Source of the DNA: Nibricoccus aquaticus
GTDB taxonomy: Bacteria; Verrucomicrobiota; Verrucomicrobiia; Opitutales; Opitutaceae
Direction: 5' to 3'
Length of the DNA: 64,000 bases
Assembly (NCBI RefSeq): GCF_002310495.1
Contig: NZ_CP023344.1
Coordinates: 2,621,501 to 2,685,500 of the forward strand
The notes beneath the pieces are model-generated. The model saw nothing but the letters and a program-made list of their open reading frames with translations. It made no database searches and was not told the origin of the DNA. The translations under genes and the position numbers were made by a program. Below, in pieces: positions 43,133 to 52,326 of this stretch (position 1 is its first letter; each line of letters opens with the position of its first letter).

Positions 43133-43975
43133 ATGCAAAAACTGACGTCGGTTTCCGAGATGCAACGAGTGGCCGAAGAAATGCGGCTCAAAGGGCAGAT
43201 CATCGGGCTGGTGCCGACGATGGGGGCGTTGCACGAGGGACATTTAAGCCTGATCCGGCAGATGGCGGAAACGGCGGATGTGGTGGTGGTGTCGATCTTC
43301 GTGAATCCGACGCAGTTCGGGCCGAGCGAGGATTTTGCGAAGTACCCGCGTGAGCTGGAGAACGATCAACGGCTTTGCGAAGAGGCGGGGGCGGATGTGG
43401 TTTTCGCGCCGCCGGTGGAGGAGATGTATCCCAAGGGCTATTCGACCTACGTGACGGAAGAATTTGTGGCGAAACCGCTCGAAGGGGCGACGCGGCCGAC
43501 GCATTTCCGCGGAGTGACGACGGTGGTGGCGAAGCTTTTTAATATCGTGCGGCCGCATCAGGCGATCTTCGGGCAGAAGGATGCGCAGCAAGTCGCGGTG
43601 TTGCAGAAGATGGTCGATGACCTGCACCTCGGCGTACAGATCGTGGTGGCGCCGACACTGCGCGAGCCCGAGGGGCTGGCGATGAGTTCGCGGAACCGTT
43701 ATCTTGGAAATAATCAGCGGGCCGAGGCGCTGGCGATTTATCAGGCGCTGAAGTACGCGACGGAGATGGTGGCCAAGGGCGAGCGGCGGCCGGACCGGTT
43801 GATCGCGGAGGCGACGCATATTTTGTCCCAGAAGCGTCGGGTGCGCGTGATCTATATTTCGATTGTGGATCGGAAGACGATGGAGCCGATGCGCGAAGTG
43901 GAGCCGGGGCGTTCGCTGATGGGTATCGCGGCGTGGGTGGATGAGACGCGGTTGATCGATAACGTGGTGCTGTGA
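43133..43975 (+). CDS. panC: Pantothenate synthetase
   Basis: 280 residues. The nucleotidyltransferase motifs are [15 protein letters not shown] (HIGH-like, about 27-41), [20 protein letters not shown] and [10 protein letters not shown]. It joins pantoate and beta-alanine with ATP to make pantothenate. The ATG at 43133 gives the normal N-terminus; upstream residues are unlike the family. It diverges from dapL across an 85-bp gap and is followed by nadB and panE on the same strand. Confidence 0.96.
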   Translation: MQKLTSVSEMQRVAEEMRLKGQIIGLVPTMGALHEGHLSLIRQMAETADVVVVSIFVNPTQFGPSEDFAKYPRELENDQRLCEEAGADVVFAPPVEEMYPKGYSTYVTEEFVAKPLEGATRPTHFRGVTTVVAKLFNIVRPHQAIFGQKDAQQVAVLQKMVDDLHLGVQIVVAPTLREPEGLAMSSRNRYLGNNQRAEALAIYQALKYATEMVAKGERRPDRLIAEATHILSQKRRVRVIYISIVDRKTMEPMREVEPGRSLMGIAAWVDETRLIDNVVL

Positions 43976-44061
43976 GGCGGGCGTTAAGCGCGGCAAGAAA
44001 CGACCGGCTGGCGGAAACGGGCTCGCGTGTGGCGGGCGGGCGGCGACAGTTTTGAATTCTC

Positions 44062-45726
44062 ATGACCCGGAATTTTGACGTGCTTGTTATCGGCAGCGGT
44101 ATCGCGGGGTTGAGCTTCGCGCTCAAAGTCGCTCAGGAAGGGCGCTCGGTCGCGATCCTGACGAAAAAGACGAAGGCGGAGTCGAATACCAACTATGCGC
44201 AGGGCGGCATCGCTGTCGTGACGTCGCAGGAAGACGCGGTGGAGTCGCACGTGCGCGACACGCTGGTGGCGGGCGACGGGCTTTGTGATGAAAAAGTGGT
44301 GCGCGAGATCGTGCGCGATGGTCCGGCTCGGGTGCAGGAGCTGGTGGATCTGGGGCTGAAATTTTCGCGCGATGAGTCGGGCGAGTACGATCTCGGGCGG
44401 GAGGGCGGACACAGCGAGCGGCGCATCCTTCACGTGAAGGATATGACAGGGAAGGCGATCGAGGCGGCGCTACTCAAGGCGATCGGACGCGAGGCGCGGA
44501 TCGCGCTATTCGAGCATTTATTCGCAGTGGATATCGTGACGACGGACAAGCTGGCGGCGGAGAAGCGAGGAGCGAAGAAGGCAGGGAAAACGGCGGCGAA
44601 AGACGTGAAACGTGCAGCGAAAACAGAGTCGGGAAAAAATCGGGTGGCGGGGTTGTACGCGCTCGATGTGCGGGACGGACGGGTGGTGACGTTTCATGCG
44701 CCGGTGGTGATTTTATCCACGGGCGGAGCGGGGCAGGTTTATCTTTATACGACGAATCCGGACATCGCGACGGGCGACGGGATCGCAATGGCTTACCGGG
44801 CGGGCGTGGAGGTGCGGAACATGGAGTTCATTCAGTTTCATCCGACGGCGCTGTATTCGACGACTGGAGCGCGGTTTCTCATCAGTGAGGCGGTGCGTGG
44901 CGAGGGGGCGATTTTGCGGAATGCGGCGGGCGAAGCGTTCATGCCGGGTTATCACCCGATGGCGGACCTCGCGCCGCGCGACATCGTGGCGCGGGCGATT
45001 GATGCGGAGATGAAGAAGTCGGGCGCGGCGCATGTGTGGCTGGATATCACGCACCGCAACGAGGCGTTTTTGCGGGAGCGGTTTCCGCAGATTTATCAGA
45101 CGTGCAAAAAACTCGGGATCAACATCAGCAAGGACATGATCCCGGTGGTGCCGGCGGCGCATTATACGTGTGGCGGTGTGGCGACGAATCTGTCGGCGGA
45201 GACGGAGCTGCCGGGGTTGTACGCGTGTGGAGAGGTGGCCTGCACGGGTCTGCACGGGGCGAATCGGCTGGCGAGTAATTCCCTCCTCGAAGCGGTGGTG
45301 ATGGCGCATCGCGGCGCGGAGTCGGTGGGGGCGTATTTGCGATCAGCGGGCGGGCGGGCGGCACCGGTGCGCATCCCGGATTGGGTGGATCTGCATGGCG
45401 GCGATGAAGACGAGCGGGTGGTGATCGTTCACAACTGGGATGAGCTGCGCCGCACGATGTGGGATTACGTGAGCATCATGCGCACGACGAAGCGGCTGGA
45501 GCGGGCGCGCACGCGGATCACGACGCTCGCGCGGGAGATTCAGGACTACTATTGGAATTTCTCGGTCGATCCGCGTCTGCTGGAGCTGCGCAATTTGATC
45601 GAGGTGGCGGGGCTGGTGGTGAACTGCGCGCTCCAGCGGAAGGAGAGCCGTGGGCTCCATGCGGTGACGGATTACCCGAAGAAGCTGAAGGCGGCACGGG
45701 ATTCGCGGTTGCGGCGGGAAAAGTAA
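44062..45726 (+). CDS. nadB: L-aspartate oxidase
   Basis: 554 residues. FAD-dependent enzyme of NAD synthesis (aspartate to iminoaspartate). It has the N-terminal Rossmann motif VLVIGSGIAGLSFAL, the NTNYAQGGIAVV motif, HSERRILHVKDMTG, EFIQFHPTALY, the active-site AHYTCGGVATNL and HGANRLASNSLLEAVV, and a C-terminal helical domain. An insertion rich in Lys and Ala at about 164-193 sits between conserved blocks. NadA and NadC are not in the window. It lies 86 bp after panC. Confidence 0.93.
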   Translation: MTRNFDVLVIGSGIAGLSFALKVAQEGRSVAILTKKTKAESNTNYAQGGIAVVTSQEDAVESHVRDTLVAGDGLCDEKVVREIVRDGPARVQELVDLGLKFSRDESGEYDLGREGGHSERRILHVKDMTGKAIEAALLKAIGREARIALFEHLFAVDIVTTDKLAAEKRGAKKAGKTAAKDVKRAAKTESGKNRVAGLYALDVRDGRVVTFHAPVVILSTGGAGQVYLYTTNPDIATGDGIAMAYRAGVEVRNMEFIQFHPTALYSTTGARFLISEAVRGEGAILRNAAGEAFMPGYHPMADLAPRDIVARAIDAEMKKSGAAHVWLDITHRNEAFLRERFPQIYQTCKKLGINISKDMIPVVPAAHYTCGGVATNLSAETELPGLYACGEVACTGLHGANRLASNSLLEAVVMAHRGAESVGAYLRSAGGRAAPVRIPDWVDLHGGDEDERVVIVHNWDELRRTMWDYVSIMRTTKRLERARTRITTLAREIQDYYWNFSVDPRLLELRNLIEVAGLVVNCALQRKESRGLHAVTDYPKKLKAARDSRLRREK

Positions 45727-45802
45727 ACGCGGCTGGCGGAGTTATGCGCGTCGCGATGACGATGCTTGTCAGCAAGCGCGGGAAGAGGCTTCGCTGCGCG
45801 GC

Positions 45803-46726
45803 ATGGAAAACGTCTTCGCGAAAATAGCTGTGGTCGGGTCGGGTGCGCTGGGTTGTTATTATGGAGCGATGCTGGCGCGTAGTGGAGTGGCGGTGACGTT
45901 TTTGGTGCGGAGCGATCTGGCGGTGGTGCGTGAGCGGGGGCTAAGGGTTAAATTGCCGACGGAAGAGTTTGCGCTGCGGGAGGTGCGGGCGCAGGCAACG
46001 CCGGAGGAGATCGGGCCGTGCGATCTGGTGATCGTGGCGCTGAAGACGACAGCGAACGGGGATTTTAGGACGTTGATCGCGCCGTTGCTGCATGAGCGGA
46101 CGGCGATTTTGACGCTGCAAAACGGGCTGGGCTCGGATGAGGAGCTGGCGCGGCTTTTCGGCGCGGAGCGGGTGATGGGAGGGCTGTGTTTTATCTGCGT
46201 GAACCGGACTGCGCCGGGCGAGGTGCTGTGCATCGAGCCGGGGTCGCTTTCGCTGGGCGAATTTGGGCGACCGGTGAGTGAGCGGTTGCGGGCGGTGGGG
46301 GAGCTATTTACGCGAAGCGGGGTGCGCTGCCAGCTGGGCGACGATCTGGCGTGGCTGCGCTGGAAGAAGCTGGTGTGGAATGTACCGTTCAACGGGCTCT
46401 CGATCGTGGCGGGAGGGATCACGACGGATGTGATTCTGGCGGATGCTGCACTGGAAGCTGAGGTGCGCGCGTTGATGGCTGAGGTGATTGGTGCGGCTGG
46501 AAAACTGGGATATGCAATTCCGATGAATGTGATCGATCAGCAGATCGCGCACACGCGGCCGATGGGGCCGTACAAGCCGTCGAGCTTGATTGATTATCTC
46601 GCGGGGCGGGCGGTGGAGGTGGAGGAGATCTGGGGTGAGCCCTTGCGTCGGGCCCAGGCGGTGGGGGCTCAGGTGCCGAGGATGGCGATGTTATATGCGC
46701 TGCTGGGGCGGCTGACGAAGCGATAG
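45803..46726 (+). CDS. panE: 2-dehydropantoate 2-reductase
   Basis: 307 residues. An N-terminal NADP-binding motif IAVVGSGALGCYYGAML, then the substrate region with LTLQNGLGSDE and, in the C-terminal helical domain, KLVWNVPFNGLS. It reduces ketopantoate to pantoate, the substrate of PanC. With panC and nadB it makes a cofactor-synthesis group on the plus strand. A bidirectional terminator follows. Confidence 0.92.
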   Translation: MENVFAKIAVVGSGALGCYYGAMLARSGVAVTFLVRSDLAVVRERGLRVKLPTEEFALREVRAQATPEEIGPCDLVIVALKTTANGDFRTLIAPLLHERTAILTLQNGLGSDEELARLFGAERVMGGLCFICVNRTAPGEVLCIEPGSLSLGEFGRPVSERLRAVGELFTRSGVRCQLGDDLAWLRWKKLVWNVPFNGLSIVAGGITTDVILADAALEAEVRALMAEVIGAAGKLGYAIPMNVIDQQIAHTRPMGPYKPSSLIDYLAGRAVEVEEIWGEPLRRAQAVGAQVPRMAMLYALLGRLTKR

Positions 46727-46793
46727 GCGCGGCGGACTTGTGACAGGGACAAGAAGGGCAGGAGGATAGCCCATGACCTGCGGGCGGGTGGGC

Positions 46794-46828
46794 ACAAAAA
46801 AAAGCCCCCGCCGTGAGGCGGGGGCTTT
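46794..46828. terminator. Bidirectional terminator between panE and the first PEP-CTERM gene
   Basis: AAAGCCCCCGCC (46801-46812) pairs perfectly with GGCGGGGGCTTT (46817-46828). The A-run before it gives a strong T-run on the minus strand. It lies between convergent genes and can serve both. Confidence 0.92.
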
Positions 46829-46864
46829 AGAGTTATCCAAACTCGTTTAAGAGCTGAGCAACGC

Positions 46865-47761
46865 TTAGGCGGCTTTTTTGGAAGCCTTGAAGCGGCGGTA
46901 GCCAACGAGGCCGAGGAGGGCGGCAGCGCCCATCAGGCCGTAGGTGGATGGCTCAGGAACAGCCTGGCTTGGGAGGAACTGGAAAGCGAAGATGAAGTCG
47001 CTGTAGTCAGCACCAGGAATGATGATCGGAGGAGCATCGTTCGGGTTGGTCTGGGCGAAGGTGAAATCTTCGAAGGAAACGAGGAGGGTGTCCACGAGAC
47101 CAGCGGTGAAGTTACCGTTAGCGTCAACGTACTCGGTCCAGACTTGCTGGGTGGTCCAGCGGTAGTGCTGGTAGCCAGGGAGAGCTTGACCGTGGAGGTA
47201 AGCTTCGAGGCCGCCTTGACCGAGAACGAACCAAGCGCCGAGGCCGCCGTTAACGTAAGGGCTGCCGGAGTTGTAGAGGAAGAAATCAACCGTCTCGCCA
47301 GCGCCGTAGTTGACGTAGGCTTCCTGGCCGCTCTTCACATTCCCTACACCGTTCAGCGAGTTTTCGATGTCGGTAGCGAGGTAGTTGAGGTTGGAGGTAT
47401 CGGTGATACCGCCGACGTTCGGGAACTTAACGTAGCCGAAGTCATTCAAGTTACCGGCTGTTTCGCCGAGGAAGATTGCCTTCACGGTGCCGCCGTTCGG
47501 ATTGAACGTCGGGAATGGAGCGACACCATTGTTCCAACCAACGATGGCGGGAGGGGTGATGTTGGCTCCGGAATCAATGTAGAGATTGCCGTTTGGCGAT
47601 CCAGCGGTACCGAACGCGGTCGTGTAGTTGGCGTTGTTACCTGCGAACAGTGGGTTGTTGAACAGATTCACGCCAGATGGATTTGGCAGGATCTGGGCGC
47701 TGGCAACGGATGCCAGGGCAGCAGCGATGGTCGCTACGATGATGGATGTCTTGGTTTTCAT
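46865..47761 (-). CDS. PEP-CTERM sorting domain protein, paralogue 1
   Basis: 298 residues. A signal peptide (IIVATIAAALASVASA), then a secreted body rich in Asn, Gly and Tyr, and a C-terminal PEP-CTERM signal: VPEPSTYGLM, a hydrophobic helix (AAALLGLVG) and a basic end (YRRFKASKKAA). Such proteins are cleaved by an exosortase and attached to the surface or exopolysaccharide. Mature starts QILPNPSGVNLF. The gene ends at a strong terminator. No exosortase gene lies in the window. Confidence 0.93.
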   Translation of the reverse strand: MKTKTSIIVATIAAALASVASAQILPNPSGVNLFNNPLFAGNNANYTTAFGTAGSPNGNLYIDSGANITPPAIVGWNNGVAPFPTFNPNGGTVKAIFLGETAGNLNDFGYVKFPNVGGITDTSNLNYLATDIENSLNGVGNVKSGQEAYVNYGAGETVDFFLYNSGSPYVNGGLGAWFVLGQGGLEAYLHGQALPGYQHYRWTTQQVWTEYVDANGNFTAGLVDTLLVSFEDFTFAQTNPNDAPPIIIPGADYSDFIFAFQFLPSQAVPEPSTYGLMGAAALLGLVGYRRFKASKKAA

Positions 47762-48050
47762 GAGGTGATTAACAGTGATGCAATTTTCGGAAGAGCGCTT
47801 CCCGGCAGCTCGCCCGAGGTCGCAGAGTGATCTTTAACGATGACCAGATTCCGGGGTAGATTCCCTATTGGCAAGTGTCTGGCGGGTAAGATAACGCCTG
47901 CGATTGGGTTAGGGGAAACCCTGAGTGTAATTGTCATTAAGTGGCATTGGCGGGACTGATCCCTGAATGCGTATTCAGTTTCCCTTACGAGAATGCGCTA
48001 TGGAAATGGGCTTTTGGCGCACATATTCCGGTACTCTATGAGAAGGCATA
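47762..48050. other. Spacer upstream of PEP-CTERM gene 1
   Basis: About 290 bp, less GC-rich than its surroundings, with no gene. It must hold the promoter of the first PEP-CTERM gene. I found no certain -24/-12 or -35/-10 boxes. Confidence 0.4.
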
Positions 48051-48082
48051 AAAAAGCCGCTCCGGCTGAGAGCGGAGCGGCT
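48051..48082 (-). terminator. Terminator of PEP-CTERM gene 2
   Basis: AGCCGCTCCG (48055-48064) pairs with CGGAGCGGCT (48073-48082). A-run at 48051-48055 gives the T-run on the minus strand. Confidence 0.9.
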
Positions 48083-48105
48083 GGGGGGCGGGTTGAGTGA
48101 ACGGG

Positions 48106-48999
48106 TCAGGCTTTGATCTGGCGTGACTGGTTGAACCGGCGGCGGGCGATGACAGCCATCAGGCCGAGGGCGGCGATGAGTCCATAGGTGGAGGGCTCAG
48201 GGACCATGCTTGGCTGTGTGGGGAGGAACTGGAAGCCGACGATGAAGTCGGTGTAGTCACCATCCCCGGGGGCGATGGTGGGGAGGGCTGCACCGGGAGC
48301 AAGGGCGGGGCCGCGGAGGTCTTCGAACGCGATCAGAAGAGTGGCGACATTGCCGCGGACGGTCGCGCCGTTGGTGTCCACATACTCAGTGAGGACGTTC
48401 GTCCAGGAGTATTTGCTGTGAGTATAGGGATCGCCGCCGGCAAAGGCAGCACCGACAGAGTTCTCAAGGAATGCGAAATAGGCGCCACCACCGTCGAAGG
48501 TGCCCGGGTTGTTCAGCCAGAAGTCCAGGCGTTCGCCGGCGCCGTAGTTGGCCAGGGTTTCCCAGCCGCTCTGGATCGTGCCGCCGGGTGTATTCGTGTT
48601 TACGATATTCGTGGCGAGGGGAATATAGTTGGAGGATGTCGAGATGCTGGTGCCCGATCTGATGAAGCCGAAGTCGTTATTCGCGCCGGCGGATTCGCCG
48701 AGGAAGATCGTTTTCACGGTGCCGCCGCCTGCGAGCCAGGGGATCGAGGGGGCGATGTCGGAGTTTTGGGTGACGAAGTTCCAGCTGCTCACCGTCGCGC
48801 TGGGAGCGAATGCTTGTGAGGCAAAATAGAGGCCCATGCCGCCGGGGGCGTTGCCGAAGGTGGCGGCGTAGCTGGCGGTGTTGAAGGCGGATGCCTGGGT
48901 GAACGTGTTAACGCCGACCGGGTCGGGGATGATTTGAGCGGTCGCGGTGAGCGCAAAAGCGGTCAGGCCGACCGCGAGCAGATGGATGCGTGTTTTCAT
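48106..48999 (-). CDS. PEP-CTERM sorting domain protein, paralogue 2
   Basis: 297 residues. Signal peptide (LLAVGLTAFALTATA), body, and PEP-CTERM end (MVPEPSTYGLI, helix, basic ARRRFNQSRQIKA). The N-terminus of the mature part (QIIPDPVGVNTF) and the middle (KTIFLGESAGANNDFG, YGAGERLDFWL, YTDFIVGFQFLP) align with the neighbouring paralogue, and the lengths are almost equal, so this is a tandem duplication. The ATG at 48999 is used because the signal peptide begins there. Confidence 0.92.
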   Translation of the reverse strand: MKTRIHLLAVGLTAFALTATAQIIPDPVGVNTFTQASAFNTASYAATFGNAPGGMGLYFASQAFAPSATVSSWNFVTQNSDIAPSIPWLAGGGTVKTIFLGESAGANNDFGFIRSGTSISTSSNYIPLATNIVNTNTPGGTIQSGWETLANYGAGERLDFWLNNPGTFDGGGAYFAFLENSVGAAFAGGDPYTHSKYSWTNVLTEYVDTNGATVRGNVATLLIAFEDLRGPALAPGAALPTIAPGDGDYTDFIVGFQFLPTQPSMVPEPSTYGLIAALGLMAVIARRRFNQSRQIKA

Positions 49000-49260
49000 G
49001 TGATGACTGATTGTGGTCTGTTTGTGGTGATGAGCAGGTCGTGGCCGGTGCGTTTGGGCAGCTGGCCATGAACCCAGCGACGGCGTTTGCACAAAGCAGA
49101 CCAGTGAGGCGCTGATTTTGGTGGAGATGGCGGTGCGGCGCTGTCGGAGATGCGCGCGGACGTGCTCATCAACTGCGCTACGTGATTCGCGGTTGAGGAC
49201 TTACGGTGCCGGCGGGCGGCGGACTGTTTTTGCCGTCGCTCGTTTGTAACCGGGAAAATG

Positions 49261-50046
49261 TTACAAAACGCCGTTGGCCAGTGTGCCTATAGAATCGATG
49301 GAGACTGCAATTTGATCGCCGCTTTTGAGCCAGCAGGGCGGTTTGCAGGCGTAGCCGACGCCGTGGGGCGTGCCGGTGAGGATGACGGTGCCGGCGGGGA
49401 GGGTACGGTCTTCGCTGAGGAAGGAGATGAGGGTGGGGACATCGAAGACCATGTCGGCGGTGGTCCAGTCCTGGCGGGTTTCGCCGTTGACGGTGGTGAC
49501 GAGACGGAGGGCGTTGGGGTTGGGGATCTCGTCTGCGGTGACGATGACCGGGCCGAGGGGGCAGAAGGTGTCGAAGCTTTTGGCGTGGCAGAACTGGCCG
49601 CCGCCCCACTCGAACTGCCAGTCGCGGGCGGAGATGTCGTTGGCGATGGTGTAGCCGAAAACGTAGGACAGGGCTTCGGCTTTGGGGACGTTGCGGGCGG
49701 GTTTGCCGAGGATGATGGCGAGTTCGCCTTCGTAATCGACCTTGGTGCTGGAGGCGGGGAGGCGGATGGGATCGCCGGGGTTTTGGACGGTGTTGGTGGT
49801 TTTCATGAACCACATGGGGCGGGTGGGGACGGCTTTGCCGCCTTCTTCGGCGTGGCGGCGGTAGTTGAGGCCGATGCCGAGGATGTTGGTGGGATCGAGC
49901 GGGGCGAGGAGCTTGCCGGGGGCTATGCTTTGGCCGGTGGAGAGGAGCGTGGTGAAGTGTTCGCCTTCGAGGGCGAGGGCGGAGCCGTCGGGCTGGAGGG
50001 CGGCGTAGGCGGGGCCGGCGGGCGTGAGGTGGCGGATGATTTTCAT
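49261..50046 (-). CDS. Fumarylacetoacetate hydrolase family protein
   Basis: 261 residues. The FAH fold is shown by ILGIGLNYRRHAEEGGK, the metal-binding residues in DYEGELAIILGK (Glu-x-Glu), GYTIANDISARDWQ and GTVILTGTPHGVG. These enzymes hydrolyse or decarboxylate 2-keto-acid-type compounds, and the exact substrate cannot be read. The ATG at 50046 fits the family; upstream in-frame sequence runs into the nrfA gene and is not part of it. Confidence 0.9.
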   Translation of the reverse strand: MKIIRHLTPAGPAYAALQPDGSALALEGEHFTTLLSTGQSIAPGKLLAPLDPTNILGIGLNYRRHAEEGGKAVPTRPMWFMKTTNTVQNPGDPIRLPASSTKVDYEGELAIILGKPARNVPKAEALSYVFGYTIANDISARDWQFEWGGGQFCHAKSFDTFCPLGPVIVTADEIPNPNALRLVTTVNGETRQDWTTADMVFDVPTLISFLSEDRTLPAGTVILTGTPHGVGYACKPPCWLKSGDQIAVSIDSIGTLANGVL

Positions 50047-50186
50047 CGGTGTGTGTGGAAAGCGGATATGGGGCCAGTGAGGGCAGTGGAAATGAAAAAG
50101 CCGCCGGGGTGAGCGGCGGCTTGGGGTGTGAAGTGAATGAGGCGGGATGTATGGCGGTGGCGTGGTCCACTCGCTGGCGCTCGTGG

Positions 50187-51602
50187 CTACTTGGCGGAGA
50201 GGGCGAGGATCTGGCCCTGGCGGGCGTAGTCGATGGCTTCGCCGAGGATGCGGGCGGCTTCCTGCGGGGCATGGAAGCCGGTGGAGTTTTCGGCGGCGAT
50301 GAAGTCGAGGCGCCACTGGGCTTTGCGCTGGAGGTCGCGGGCGCCTTTGAGGGCGTCGTCGGTCGCGCCGCGCTTGGCGGCGTCCTGGATGTTTTTGATG
50401 AGGGCGACGACGGCTTCCTCGGCGCGGTCCATGAGGCTTTGGTTGCGATCCTGAATGGCTTCGACGCGGGAGCGGATCTCGGCTTCGGGGTAGCGGTGGC
50501 AAGTCTGGCAGGACTGGGCGATGTTGAGGAGCGGGCTGCGGACGTGGTGGTTACTGACTTTAATGGCGCCTTCGCGGACGTAGGGCATGTGGCAGTCGGC
50601 GCAGGCGACGCCACTGCGGGCGTGGATGCCCTGGCTCCAGAGTTCGAATTCGGGGTGCTGGGCTTTCAGGACGGGCGCGCCGGAGTCGGTGTGTTTCCAA
50701 TCCACGTGTTTCACTTCGTCGTAGTAGGCCTCGATCTGTTCGACGCGGAGACCTTTGTCCCACGGGTAGGTGACGAGTTTTCCCTGGCCCTTGAAGTAGT
50801 ACTCGACGTGGCATTGGGCGCAGACGAGGGAGCGCATTTCCTGGCGGGAGGCGTCTTTGTTGGGGTCGTAGTCGCCCTTGCGGCCTTCTTTGCGCCAGCG
50901 CTCGATGCTGGGGAGATGGGGCGTGGCGTAGTCGGAGCGGGCGAGGGCGCGGATGCCGTTGACGAAGGCGGGGCGGCTGACGCGGAGGTCCATGGAGTCG
51001 GCGGCGTGGCAGTCGGTGCAGGTGACGGGATGTGCGACGAGTTTGCGGGCGTCGGCGTAGGGCATGGCGCAGAGTTCCTCGAAGCCTTTCTGGATTTGCG
51101 CCTCGCGGTTTTCAGGGCCGGCGGGGATGCCGGCTTTCAAGCCGGCTTGTATGTAGGTGGGTATGACAGCGGCGTGGCAGTGGAGGCAGGAGCCGGGCTG
51201 TTTGAAGTGGGTGACGCGCTCGGTCTCGTCCTGGTCCTTGAGCATGTAGGCGTGGCCGCGTTCTTCGCGGTAATCGACGGCGAAGGCGTAGCCCTTGAAG
51301 ATCTCGCGCCAGCGGGGGTCGGCGTCGAGTTTCTGGAAGGCGTCGGAGCCGCCGTGTTTGGTGCGCTCGATGTCGACGGTGCGTTTGTAGGAGTCGAACT
51401 GGCGGGGATAATTTTTTCCCCAGGCGGCGGGATCGACGGTGTTTTCGTCCACATCGACGACGCGGAAGACGTGCTGGGTGGCCTCGGCTTTGCGCGCGAC
51501 GATGTTTTGGTAGAGGAGGAGCACGCCGAAGGTGGCGACGGTGGTGACGGCGATGAGGACGACGTAGTGCCAGAGGGCGAGGCCGCGTTTGAAGAAGGGC
51601 AT
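50187..51602 (-). CDS. nrfA: Ammonia-forming cytochrome c nitrite reductase
   Basis: 471 residues. An uncleaved-looking N-terminal helix (YVVLIAVTTVATFGVLLLY) is followed by five heme motifs: CLHCH (139-143), CTDCH (195-199), CAQCH (261-265), CADCH (334-338) and CQTCH (365-369). The substrate-site motif is VEYYF (Tyr268) after the third heme. In most NrfA the first heme motif is CxxCK, but here it is CLHCH. It reduces nitrite to ammonium in the periplasm, receiving electrons from NrfH encoded 55 bp upstream. An 8-bp palindrome of REP type is encoded in frame at 51129-51146. Confidence 0.93.
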   Translation of the reverse strand: MPFFKRGLALWHYVVLIAVTTVATFGVLLLYQNIVARKAEATQHVFRVVDVDENTVDPAAWGKNYPRQFDSYKRTVDIERTKHGGSDAFQKLDADPRWREIFKGYAFAVDYREERGHAYMLKDQDETERVTHFKQPGSCLHCHAAVIPTYIQAGLKAGIPAGPENREAQIQKGFEELCAMPYADARKLVAHPVTCTDCHAADSMDLRVSRPAFVNGIRALARSDYATPHLPSIERWRKEGRKGDYDPNKDASRQEMRSLVCAQCHVEYYFKGQGKLVTYPWDKGLRVEQIEAYYDEVKHVDWKHTDSGAPVLKAQHPEFELWSQGIHARSGVACADCHMPYVREGAIKVSNHHVRSPLLNIAQSCQTCHRYPEAEIRSRVEAIQDRNQSLMDRAEEAVVALIKNIQDAAKRGATDDALKGARDLQRKAQWRLDFIAAENSTGFHAPQEAARILGEAIDYARQGQILALSAK

Positions 51603-51657
51603 GGCGGGGAAAAGCGGAGTGTTGAGTGAAGGGAAAAGATAACGCGGGTGAGGCGGG

Positions 51658-52134
51658 TCAGCGGACGGGGCCGTGGCCGACCTCGCGGTGGCAGTGGACG
51701 CAGTCGAGCATCTTCATTTTGTCGCCGGGATGGGTGTTGATCTCGGCGGTGATGCGTTCGTGGCAGGCGACGCAGTTTTTCTGAAGCAACGCGGAGTTGC
51801 GCGGCTTGATCATGATGGGCTCGTGAAAGTCCTGGAAGGTGAAACCCTTCGAGTGCCAGAAACCGTTTTCGGCTTTGGCCATGTATTTCCCGATGAAGTT
51901 GTGGGGCGTGTGGCAGTCGTTGCAGGTGGCGACGGCGTGGTGCGGGCCTTTAAGCCAGCCGTCGTACTGTTCGCGCATGATGTGACAGTTGACGCAGGCG
52001 GCGGGGTCGTTGGAGAGGTAGGAGAGGCCCTGGCCGTAGTAGAATGTGTAGCCGCCCACGCCTGCCAGGCAGCCGAGCGAGATGCTCAGTGCGATGGGCC
52101 AAAGAAGATGGAGCATGAGTTTCCGCGGGCTCAT
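51658..52134 (-). CDS. nrfH: Cytochrome c nitrite reductase membrane subunit
   Basis: 158 residues. One N-terminal membrane helix (LLWPIALSISLGCLAGVGGYT-type) is followed by four heme motifs CVNCH, CNDCH, CVACH and CVHCH. This is the NrfH/NapC pattern: a quinol-oxidising tetraheme cytochrome that feeds NrfA. It precedes nrfA on the same strand. A 12-bp palindrome lies 12 bp upstream of its start. Confidence 0.94.
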   Translation of the reverse strand: MSPRKLMLHLLWPIALSISLGCLAGVGGYTFYYGQGLSYLSNDPAACVNCHIMREQYDGWLKGPHHAVATCNDCHTPHNFIGKYMAKAENGFWHSKGFTFQDFHEPIMIKPRNSALLQKNCVACHERITAEINTHPGDKMKMLDCVHCHREVGHGPVR

Positions 52135-52146
52135 GGGGGCTGCTGG

Positions 52147-52158
52147 AGCTTCGAAGCT
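52147..52158. promoter_or_regulatory. 12-bp palindrome in the nrfH leader
   Basis: AGCTTCGAAGCT, perfectly self-complementary, lies 12 bp upstream of the nrfH start. It could be an operator or leader hairpin. It is not an FNR-type site (TTGATnnnnATCAA), which I did not find in the nrfH-porin gap. Confidence 0.4.
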
Positions 52159-52326
52159 GAGGATGAGGGGAATTCATTCAATTGCCAAGGCTGCGCATTT
52201 CTTGGTGAAAGATGAGCGGCGGCGATTTTGCGGCGGGTGACGGATCGATGACGCGGGGGCAAGAAAAGCGTGGGTTCCGACAGGGCGTGCGGAGGCGGCG
52301 GGAGGGGAGGGCGGTAGGATGGGCGG

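Noticed and set aside
43048-43203. N-terminal extension of DapL by 52 residues
   Set aside because: It crosses the divergent panC start and the conserved DapL N-terminus begins at 43047.
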